In this document: piece by piece, positions 58,174-64,000 of the stretch
Position numbering within the stretch: position 1 is the first letter of the stretch
Layout: each line of letters starts with the position of its first letter
Assembly (NCBI GenBank): GCA_049366715.1
Contig: JBMNCQ010000009.1
Span: 124,001 to 188,000, forward strand
Direction: 5' to 3'
Origin: JBMNCQ01 sp049366715
Lineage (GTDB): Bacteria > Bacillota > Peptococcia > Peptococcales > BICA1-8
Length of the DNA: 64,000 nucleotides
Made by a program: the position numbers and the translations under genes
The notes under the pieces: generated by a model
Told to the model about the DNA's origin: nothing
The model's input: the letters and a program-made list of their open reading frames with translations, nothing else
Databases searched by the model: none

Positions 58174-58269
58174 CTCCGAATCTAGAACCCTACGGCTTTG
58201 CAGATGCTAGGGGTGCTAGATCTTTGGGTAAGGGTAGAAATGCTTTTGCCTCCCGTGTTTGGAAAGGAG
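58174..58269 (+). promoter_or_regulatory. Moco-type riboswitch aptamer before moaA
   Basis: The region opens CTCCGAATCT and closes TTTGGAAAGGAG. CTCC (58174-58177) can pair with GGAG (58266-58269). Inside, TCTAG-AA-CCCTA pairs with TAGGG-GTG-CTAGA, with CGGCTTTGC in the loop, and GCCTCCCGTG (58248-58257) matches the conserved segment of the molybdenum-cofactor riboswitch. A second copy before mobA shares both ends. A terminator follows 22 bases later, so control is by transcription termination. Moco and tungsten-cofactor classes are not separable by eye. The gap 58010-58356 holds no gene. Confidence 0.82.
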
Positions 58270-58290
58270 TTAGACATAAGGTAGGTTATG

Positions 58291-58320
58291 TCCAGTTCTA
58301 AACAAGGGACTGGATTTTTA
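58291..58320 (+). terminator. Riboswitch-controlled terminator before moaA
   Basis: TCCAGTTC (58291-58298) pairs with GGACTGGA (58307-58314), one G-U pair, then T5. Its left edge is shared with a GACATAA/TTATGTC hairpin (58273-58279, 58286-58292), a possible competitor. Confidence 0.82.
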
Positions 58321-58356
58321 TGTTTCAGGCACTTCATTTTAAGGGGGAGTTGGAAA

Positions 58357-59346
58357 ATGAATTTGCAGGATAATTACGGCAGATTACATGATTATTTAAG
58401 AATTTCCATTACCGACAGGTGTAACCTGCGTTGTATTTACTGTATGGGAGAAAAAGGAATCCAGCTTCTCAATCATGACAACATACTTTCCTATGAGGAA
58501 ATGATCAGATTTGTACGTACCTTAGCCCCGCTGGGATTGAGAAAATTAAGGATAACCGGAGGGGAGCCTTTAGTAAGAAAAGATGTTGAAAGCTTAATTG
58601 GCGGTTTATCTCAAATTCAGGGCATTGAAGACATTGCTTTAACGACCAATGGGGAATTACTGCCCGCAATGATTGACAGGTTAATGGAAAATGGGTTAAA
58701 AAGAGTAAATATAAGTCTGGACTCTTTGCAGCCGGCAACTTATAAATATATTACCAGGCGTGGTAAGCTAAACAATGTTTTAGAGGGGATAAAAATAGCT
58801 ATAGCCAAAGGCTTAACTCCTGTGAAAATTAATGTAGTCCTAATGGGCGGTATTAACGATACGGAAATTTATGATTTTCTCAAATTGACTTTAGATGATC
58901 CCATTCATGTGAGATTTATCGAATATATGCCTTTGGATAATCATGACAGTCTTTGGTTGCAAAGATACCTGCCTCTGAGTACGGTTAAAGAAAAGGCCCG
59001 TGCTTTAGGCTATCAGTTGACTCCCGAAGAGGGTTTGGTGGGAAATGGTACGGCAGAAACATGGCGGATTCATGGTGCCCAAGGGACCGTGGGCTTAATA
59101 AATCCGGTCAGCTGTAATTTTTGTGCAACCTGTACGAGGCTGAGGTTAACGGCAGATGGGAATTTAAAGCCCTGTCTTTTTTGGCAGGATGAGATAAATA
59201 TCAAAAATGTCATTGCTGACCCCGGACGATTAATAAGTACGGTACAGCAGGCGCTGGCCTTAAAACATGAAAAGCACCTGATGGCTCCGAACAGAATTAA
59301 AAATGATCTGGGCCATGTGCGGTGTATGTCCCAGATTGGAGGTTAA
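58357..59346 (+). CDS. moaA: GTP 3',8-cyclase MoaA
   Basis: A 329-residue radical-SAM enzyme, the first step of molybdopterin synthesis. The N-terminal cluster motif is C22-C26-C29 in DRCNLRCIYCM. The C-terminal second cluster uses C256, C259 and C273 (CATCTRLRLTADGNLKPC). GGEPLVRKD is the SAM-binding loop. The protein ends in the conserved GG tail. Start ATG 58357 after GGGGGAG; a longer reading from 58288 would begin inside the terminator. First in a run moaA, mobB-moaC, MOSC-mogA with 1-3 base gaps. Confidence 0.96.
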   Translation: MNLQDNYGRLHDYLRISITDRCNLRCIYCMGEKGIQLLNHDNILSYEEMIRFVRTLAPLGLRKLRITGGEPLVRKDVESLIGGLSQIQGIEDIALTTNGELLPAMIDRLMENGLKRVNISLDSLQPATYKYITRRGKLNNVLEGIKIAIAKGLTPVKINVVLMGGINDTEIYDFLKLTLDDPIHVRFIEYMPLDNHDSLWLQRYLPLSTVKEKARALGYQLTPEEGLVGNGTAETWRIHGAQGTVGLINPVSCNFCATCTRLRLTADGNLKPCLFWQDEINIKNVIADPGRLISTVQQALALKHEKHLMAPNRIKNDLGHVRCMSQIGG

Positions 59347-59349
59347 CGA

Positions 59350-60345
59350 ATGGCTGATGTTCCGATTATTTCTCTTGTTGCGAAATGCTCCGGCATGGGC
59401 AAGACCACTTTTTTGCTAAAATTAATCACGGAATTGGTCAACAGGGGTATCAAAGTAGCTACGATAAAAAGTGATGTTCACGGTATTGAGGTTGACAAGC
59501 CCGGTAAAGACAGCTGGCGGCATGCTCAGGCAGGGGCAAAGGCCACAGCAATTATCGGACCTGAGAAGTTTGCTATTATTCATGAAACTTCAATAAAACA
59601 GAGCTTAGACAAAGTGGCGGCGGTTTTCGAAGATGTTGATATTATCCTGGTGGAAGGTTTTAAAACAGGTAATAAACCTAAGATTGAGATAATCAGAGCG
59701 GAGAAAGGAACAGAGGTGACGGTACCTGAAGAGGATTTGATTGCAATTGTCACAGATGTTGCTGAATTAAATGTATCCGTACCCAGATTTGCTCTTGAGA
59801 ACGCGGAAGGAGTAGCTGATTTTCTAGAGAATAATTATCTTAAGAACAGAAGTTTAGCTCCACAGGATTCCGAGCTGACTCATTTTGACGTACAGGGCAG
59901 AGCCCGGATGGTTGATGTCAGTGAAAAAGCAATTACTGTCAGAGCGGCTGTAGCCCGAGGGGAAATATCCATGGATAAAGGTACTCTAGAACTTATCGGC
60001 CGGGGAAAGATGGCCAAAGGTGATGTACTGGCCGTTGCCCAGGTTGCCGGAATAATGGGCGTGAAAGAAACAAGCCGGTTTATACCTATGTGTCATCCGC
60101 TAATTATTGATTCGGTGGGCATATCCTTTGCTTTAGATTATCGGAACTGTAAAGTGGATATCGAGTGTACGGTTAAAATTAATGGTCGGACCGGAGTAGA
60201 AATGGAGGCTTTAACCGGGGTAAATATAGCTGCTCTGACGATTTATGATATGTGCAAGGCTGTCGATAAAAATATGGTGATTAATAATATCAGGTTAGTG
60301 AAAAAGACCGGAGGAAAAAGCGGAATATTTGTAAGGGAGGAGTAA
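59350..60345 (+). CDS. MobB-MoaC fusion protein
   Basis: A 331-residue bifunctional protein. Residues about 1-165 are MobB: GTPase P-loop GMGKTT (15-20), KSDVHGIEVD, DSWRHAQAGA, ILVEGFK. Residues about 175-331 are MoaC (cyclic pyranopterin monophosphate synthase): LTHFDVQGRARMVDVSEK, MCHPLIIDS, EMEALTGVNIAALTIYDMCKA, KKTGGKSGIFV. MoaC makes cPMP from the MoaA product; MobB helps nucleotide attachment. The two usually are separate; both halves look complete. Start 3 bases after moaA. Confidence 0.94.
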   Translation: MADVPIISLVAKCSGMGKTTFLLKLITELVNRGIKVATIKSDVHGIEVDKPGKDSWRHAQAGAKATAIIGPEKFAIIHETSIKQSLDKVAAVFEDVDIILVEGFKTGNKPKIEIIRAEKGTEVTVPEEDLIAIVTDVAELNVSVPRFALENAEGVADFLENNYLKNRSLAPQDSELTHFDVQGRARMVDVSEKAITVRAAVARGEISMDKGTLELIGRGKMAKGDVLAVAQVAGIMGVKETSRFIPMCHPLIIDSVGISFALDYRNCKVDIECTVKINGRTGVEMEALTGVNIAALTIYDMCKAVDKNMVINNIRLVKKTGGKSGIFVREE

Positions 60346-60346
60346 A

Positions 60347-61264
60347 ATGGCAAAGGTTCTGGCAGTTTGTACCAGCCCCCGCAAAGGAATGCGCAAGACA
60401 AATGCGGAAGAGGGAAAGATCCTGGTTGATTTAGGTCTGGAAGGAGATGCCCATGCGGGTTTCGCCCATCGCCAGATTAGTTTACTGGCCATGGAAAGTA
60501 TTGAGAAAATGGTTAAAATGGGACTAGACGTAGGGCCGGGTGATTTTGCCGAAAACATAACAACCCGGGGTATTGATTTGGTAAACCTTCCGGTGGGGAC
60601 AAGATTCAAAATAGGAGAACAGGGAGTGCTCCGGGTTACGCAGATCGGCAAGGAGTGTCATAACCGCTGTGCAATCTATTACCAAGCCGGGGACTGTGTT
60701 ATGCCTAAAGAAGGGATATTTGCCGAAGTGTTAAAGGAAGGAACCGTCAGGGTTAGTGATGAAATAAAGCTTTTACCCAGCTATAAGCTCGGGGTTATTA
60801 CTGCCAGTGACAAAGGTGCAAGGGGGGAGCGGGAAGATAAGAGCGGGGAAGTGATTAAAAATTTACTGCGGCCTTTAGCTGATGTAGTCAGCTATACGAT
60901 CGTTTCGGATGATAAAGAAACGATAAAAAAGGCTTTAATTGCTACGGTTGATGTGCATAAAGCCGATCTGATCCTGACAACGGGCGGGACGGGTTTTAGT
61001 CCCAGGGATGTTACTCCTGAAGCAACTCTGGAAGTAAGTGACCGGATCGTACCGGGTATTCCCGAAGCGATCAGAAACTTAAGCTACCGGATTACACCTA
61101 AAGCTATGCTGTCACGGGCTGCGGCCGGGATCAGGGGAGAGACTTTAATTGTGAATCTGCCGGGCAGTCCGAAAGCAGTGACGGAGGCATTAGAAATCGT
61201 GTTGCCGGTCTTGGAGCATGCCTTGGAAATATTAACGGGTCAGGGCGGAGAATGTGCCGGATAA
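60347..61264 (+). CDS. MOSC domain-MogA/MoaB fusion protein
   Basis: A 305-residue bifunctional protein. The N-terminal MOSC domain (about 1-145) has GLEGDAHAGFAHRQISLLA, PGDFAENITTRGID and the conserved Cys in IGKECHNRCAIYYQAGDC. The C-terminal MogA/MoaB domain (about 148-300) has GVITASDKGARGEREDKSGE, LILTTGGTGFSPRDVTPEAT and NLPGSPKAV. MogA adenylates molybdopterin before molybdate insertion; MOSC domains carry sulfur in Moco metabolism. The fusion fits late Moco maturation. ATG lies one base after the previous stop; RBS GGGAGGAG. Confidence 0.94.
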   Translation: MAKVLAVCTSPRKGMRKTNAEEGKILVDLGLEGDAHAGFAHRQISLLAMESIEKMVKMGLDVGPGDFAENITTRGIDLVNLPVGTRFKIGEQGVLRVTQIGKECHNRCAIYYQAGDCVMPKEGIFAEVLKEGTVRVSDEIKLLPSYKLGVITASDKGARGEREDKSGEVIKNLLRPLADVVSYTIVSDDKETIKKALIATVDVHKADLILTTGGTGFSPRDVTPEATLEVSDRIVPGIPEAIRNLSYRITPKAMLSRAAAGIRGETLIVNLPGSPKAVTEALEIVLPVLEHALEILTGQGGECAG

Positions 61265-61402
61265 GGCGATCTGTAAGACAGGTTTTTCTGCTTTAGGCCG
61301 GTTTCCGGTGCTGAATACCGCTGCTTATGGAGGTATTGATAAAAAGGGAAATAAGTGTTATGTTAGAGGAGAAGTAAATAATAATTGAGGGAGTGCATTA
61401 AA

Positions 61403-61606
61403 ATGTTGCCAAATGTAGGTTTTCCAGAGTTAATTTTAATCTTAGCACTGGCACTCATTATTTTCGGTCCGGGAAAACTACCGGAAGTAGGGCGGGCCTT
61501 AGGAAAAAGCGTGAAAGAGTTTAAAAAGGCGACAAGTGATATCAAGGAGCAATTATCCGATGAGAATGACGGTTTAAACGGTCAGAAACCTTCTCCTAAG
61601 GAATAA
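61403..61606 (+). CDS. tatA: TatA/E twin-arginine translocase subunit (copy 1)
   Basis: A 67-residue TatA: short N-terminus MLPNVGFPE, one membrane helix (LILILALALIIFGPGKLPEV with the FGPGKLP hinge), an amphipathic helix (GRALGKSVKEFKKATSD) and an acidic tail. TatA rings let folded cofactor-containing proteins, such as molybdoenzymes, cross the membrane. No tatC is in the window. GAGGGAG precedes ATG 61403 at 9 bases. It lies 256 bases from the second tatA. Confidence 0.94.
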   Translation: MLPNVGFPELILILALALIIFGPGKLPEVGRALGKSVKEFKKATSDIKEQLSDENDGLNGQKPSPKE

Positions 61607-61644
61607 TGGTTTGATTGTAATTATTAATTCATAACATAAATCGG

Positions 61645-61670
61645 GTCTATCCAACTGGATAGACCTTCTC
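61645..61670 (+). terminator. Hairpin between the two tatA genes
   Basis: GGTCTATCC (61645-61653), loop AACT, GGATAGACC (61658-61666), then TTCTC; weak T-tail. Confidence 0.6.
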
Positions 61671-61862
61671 AATGCCGGAAAATCTAAGCGCAAATTTCTG
61701 CTGCTTATCCATAAGTAAGTTTATTAAGATTTACCCGGCAAAAGTTATCCTGAAAATATCTCATAAAATAATAAAAGATATGATATAATAGGAAAAAATA
61801 TTAAATACAGAATACAGTTAAATAACGGATGTTATTAATGGTTGTTGGGGAGGGATAGAGAT

Positions 61863-62042
61863 ATGTTCGGTTTTTTACCTAATATCGGCTTTCCGGAATT
61901 AATATTAATCCTGGTTTTAGCTTTGATAATTTTCGGTCCGGGTAAGCTTCCTGATGTAGGCCGGGCCGTAGGAAAAAGCATCAAAGAATTTAAGAAGGCT
62001 ACTTCTGCAGATGATGCAGAGGAGCAAATAAAAGAAGAATAG
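61863..62042 (+). CDS. tatA: TatA/E twin-arginine translocase subunit (copy 2)
   Basis: A 59-residue TatA paralogue. MFGFLPNIGFPELILILVL and IIFGPGKLPDVGRAVGKSI nearly repeat copy 1; the tail after the amphipathic helix is shorter and acidic. Start ATG 61863 after GGGGAGGG; the in-frame TTG upstream is less likely. The two copies look like a recent tandem duplication and may serve different loads of Tat substrate. Confidence 0.94.
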   Translation: MFGFLPNIGFPELILILVLALIIFGPGKLPDVGRAVGKSIKEFKKATSADDAEEQIKEE

Positions 62043-62080
62043 TTATACAATAACCAAAAGCATAATAATTTTAAAAGCTT

Positions 62081-62188
62081 CTCCGAGTCTTTATTCCTAA
62101 GGTTAAGTCTATGGAATTAAGACCTGAGTAAAATTGTACTCACGGGGTAGTACCGGAAACGGTAATGCCTCCACTTTTTGGAAAGGAG
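62081..62188 (+). promoter_or_regulatory. Moco-type riboswitch aptamer before mobA
   Basis: It shares both ends with the copy before moaA: CTCCGAGTCT at the start, and TGCCTCC plus TTTTTGGAAAGGAG at the end (GCCTCC 62167-62172). CTCC (62081-62084) can pair with GGAG (62185-62188). Inside: GTCTTTATTCC with GGAATTAAGAC, GAGTA with TACTC, and CCG-GAAA-CGG with a tetraloop (62153-62162). A terminator follows 22 bases later. Confidence 0.8.
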
Positions 62189-62210
62189 AAAGGATGTAGG
62201 GTGTAGTATG

Positions 62211-62240
62211 TCCTTGTCTCCTTGAGATAAGGATTTTTTA
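62211..62240 (+). terminator. Riboswitch-controlled terminator before mobA
   Basis: TCCTTGTCTC (62211-62220) pairs with GAGATAAGGA (62224-62233), one G-U pair, then T6. Confidence 0.85.
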
Positions 62241-62328
62241 TTTAAGTAATTTATTTTAGATGGGTCTAATCCCGCTGAAAAACTTAAATAAAATGCTCTT
62301 AAAACGAAAAAAACGGGGGATGAATCAG

Positions 62329-62913
62329 ATGCCGCCTTTACAGGAATTGGGGTTAATTATATTAGCCGGTGGAAAAAGCAGCAGAATGGGCATGGATAAA
62401 GCCCTTTTAGAATTAGGCGAACTTACTTTAATCGAAAGAATTGTCAATAAAGGCCGGACTTATGGTTTCCCGGAAATAATCGTTGTCGCCAATGAAACGG
62501 AAAAGTATTCTTTGCACGGTGTTAAGATGGTAAAAGACCGTTATGAAGGTTATGGACCTCTGGCCGGAATTCATTCCGGTTTAAAGAGTTCCGGATTTGC
62601 TTATAATTTTGTTATGCCCTGTGATATGCCTTTTTTTTCTTTTGAGATCATCGATAAATTGAAGACGCACCAGGAGGGTTACCAGGTGATCGTCCCCACT
62701 ATGGCGGAGAAATTTCAACCCTTGGCGGCTCTCTATTCCAGGGAGTGTATCCCCTATATTGAATATCTTTTAGAAAAAAATATTAGCAAAATAAGCAGGC
62801 TTTATGAACTTGTTCCCACCTGTCATGTTGAGCTGGAAGAGGACAGCAATTTTTTCAACGTGAATACACCGGAAGATTATCGTGCGGCCCGGAAATTTTT
62901 AAAGAGCAGATAG
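62329..62913 (+). CDS. mobA: Molybdenum cofactor guanylyltransferase MobA
   Basis: A 194-residue nucleotidyltransferase: LIILAGGKSSRMGMDKALL (GTP-binding loop), GYGPLAGIHSGLKSS, the metal-binding MPCDMPFF, and NVNTPEDY near the end. It adds GMP to molybdopterin to give the guanine dinucleotide cofactor used by DMSO-reductase-type enzymes, which are common Tat substrates. ATG 62320 touches the CGGGGG site; ATG 62329 is 9 bases away and preferred. Riboswitch-controlled. Confidence 0.93.
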   Translation: MPPLQELGLIILAGGKSSRMGMDKALLELGELTLIERIVNKGRTYGFPEIIVVANETEKYSLHGVKMVKDRYEGYGPLAGIHSGLKSSGFAYNFVMPCDMPFFSFEIIDKLKTHQEGYQVIVPTMAEKFQPLAALYSRECIPYIEYLLEKNISKISRLYELVPTCHVELEEDSNFFNVNTPEDYRAARKFLKSR

Positions 62914-63030
62914 AGTCTGGAAAAGTAGGGTTCTCTAGCATAGCAATACAGGAGCAATGACCGGTAACCGGCAGGATATCAAAAAGACTTTGGCAACACT
63001 TAAAATGACGTTTGTAAAGGAGACAAAGTT

Positions 63031-64000
63031 ATGTTTAAAGAGGTAGAATTAGAAAGAGGCCAGGAGATTTTGCTGTCCCAGGTTAAAGGAAGAATAAAAA
63101 AAGCAGAATTTTTGGATAAGTTAATGTCTAAAGTTTTAGCAGAAGAAATTTTCGCTCCGATGGATGTTCCCCCTTTTCGCAGGTCTCCCTTGGATGGTTT
63201 TGCTTATCGTTCCCTGGATGGGAAAGGAGCATCACCGGCAAATCCCGTTGAAATAAAGATTATTGATGAGATTCAGGCCGGAGACACCAGATTGAGGACT
63301 GAACTTCCTCCGCAAAGAGGAGTTAAGGTATTGACCGGGGCACCTCTTCCGCCGAATGCCGATATTGTAATCAGAAAAGAAGATATAGATTGCAGTAATC
63401 ACAGCATAATGGTTACGGAAGAGCTGGAGGCAGATACGAATATTATTTTTCCTGGTTCGGATATCAAAAAGGGTGAACGGGTATTTGCTCCGGGAGAGAT
63501 ATTAGAACCATATCATATCGGGGTTTTGGCTGCCCTTGGTTTTACAAAGGTAAAAGTATATCAGTCTCCCCGGGTGGCCTTAATCAGTATCGGAAATGAA
63601 CTGAAGGAACCGGGAGAAGACCTCTGTTACGGGCAAATTTATAATAGTAATATTTATGCTCTCCGGGCTTTGGTCAATAATTTAGGCGGCACTGCCACCA
63701 GCCTGGGAATCGTATCCGATGACGAGCAGGTGATCAAAGAACGGATACGGAAGGCTTTAGCTGAGTATGATTTAGTTATTACTACCGGCGGTGCTTCTGT
63801 AGGAGATTATGACTTGATTGAGCAAAGTCTGGAAAATATCGGTGCCGGGATTTTGTTTAACAGAGTGGCCGTCAAACCCGGGTCCCCGGTAGTAGCGGCT
63901 TTAAAAGACAGCAAACTGCTGATTGGTTTATCCGGCAATCCGGCGGCTGCCTTAATCACCTTTGAATTACTGGTAAGGCCGGTTCTCCGCAAATTCCAAG
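63031..64000 (+). CDS. moeA: Molybdopterin molybdenumtransferase MoeA, 3' end outside window
   Basis: 323 codons are present and the frame stays open at the window edge; MoeA is usually about 400 residues, so some 80 are missing. Seen: VPPFRRSPLDGFAYRS, GVKVLTGAPLPPNADIVIRKED, VALISIGNELKEPGE, TTGGASVGDYD and the late LSGNPAAALITFELL. MoeA inserts molybdate into adenylated molybdopterin. RBS AAAGGAG, 8 bases before ATG. The 117-base gap after mobA has no riboswitch, so it is probably co-transcribed. Confidence 0.95.
   Translation, partial: MFKEVELERGQEILLSQVKGRIKKAEFLDKLMSKVLAEEIFAPMDVPPFRRSPLDGFAYRSLDGKGASPANPVEIKIIDEIQAGDTRLRTELPPQRGVKVLTGAPLPPNADIVIRKEDIDCSNHSIMVTEELEADTNIIFPGSDIKKGERVFAPGEILEPYHIGVLAALGFTKVKVYQSPRVALISIGNELKEPGEDLCYGQIYNSNIYALRALVNNLGGTATSLGIVSDDEQVIKERIRKALAEYDLVITTGGASVGDYDLIEQSLENIGAGILFNRVAVKPGSPVVAALKDSKLLIGLSGNPAAALITFELLVRPVLRKFQ

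Noticed and set aside
1..64000. tRNA, rRNA, prophage or intact insertion sequence
   Set aside because: Reading both strands, I found no TPsiC-type tRNA segments, rRNA blocks, integrase, transposase or phage structural genes; only uncertain remnants near 32-33 kb.

Overview
The window reads as the chromosome of a low-GC, anaerobic, Gram-positive bacterium of the class Clostridia (Peptococcaceae or Desulfitobacteriaceae-like). The signs are strong Shine-Dalgarno sites, frequent GTG and TTG starts, lipoproteins, a type III glutamine synthetase, an FprA flavodiiron protein, copper-amine-oxidase-like surface domains, cysteine-rich ferredoxins and a large molybdenum-cofactor locus. One run of 100 N at 47381-47480 marks a draft assembly. 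I see no tRNA, rRNA, CRISPR array, intact transposon or prophage.

Layout. 1-3 kb: end of a two-component system, a cysteine-rich ferredoxin and an EEP-family hydrolase. 3-8.7 kb: a PucR-type regulator divergent from an N-carbamoyl amino acid hydrolase/allantoate-type amidohydrolase, a transporter and an M20 amidohydrolase. 8.7-14.5 kb: an RlpA-like wall protein with no ordinary start codon, an Asp/Glu racemase-like protein, an L,D-transpeptidase, a Met-rich protein, CorA and a YkvI-like protein. 14.6-17.7 kb: an ECF sigma/anti-sigma operon with two bactofilin-like membrane proteins and a recognisable autoregulatory promoter. 17.7-25.7 kb: an FMN glutamate-synthase-like protein, an RsbW-like kinase, a YeiH-like exporter, glutamine synthetase III behind an ANTAR-type antitermination leader, and ApbE/NusG-II/Gx-transporter. 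26-32 kb: ArsR, CBS, QueG, PLP lyase, TPR, GNAT and an ECF-transporter S component.

32-33.5 kb is AT-rich with gene remnants. 33.5-40 kb holds two tandem LysR regulators, a signal-less arylsulfotransferase-like protein, a DASS-family transporter, an orphan GcvH and a glutaredoxin fused to a radical-SAM-like barrel that lacks the cluster cysteines. 40-43 kb: a divergent DnaD/DnaC-type pair and a decayed LysR gene. 43-47 kb: FprA, PlsC, small membrane proteins and a decayed GGDEF gene. 47.2-47.6 kb: a 102-bp tandem repeat broken by the assembly gap.

47.6-57.5 kb may be one signalling unit. A 9-codon leader ORF and a hairpin precede a 25-residue hydrophobic peptide ending in GAGWRW. Then come an HD-GYP phosphodiesterase and a DUF5317-like membrane protein, translationally coupled to a complete oligopeptide ABC importer, and a second HD-GYP protein. 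58-64 kb is the molybdenum-cofactor region: moaA, a mobB-moaC fusion, a MOSC-mogA fusion, two tatA genes, mobA and moeA (cut by the window end). Two Moco-type riboswitches, each with its own terminator, stand before moaA and mobA.
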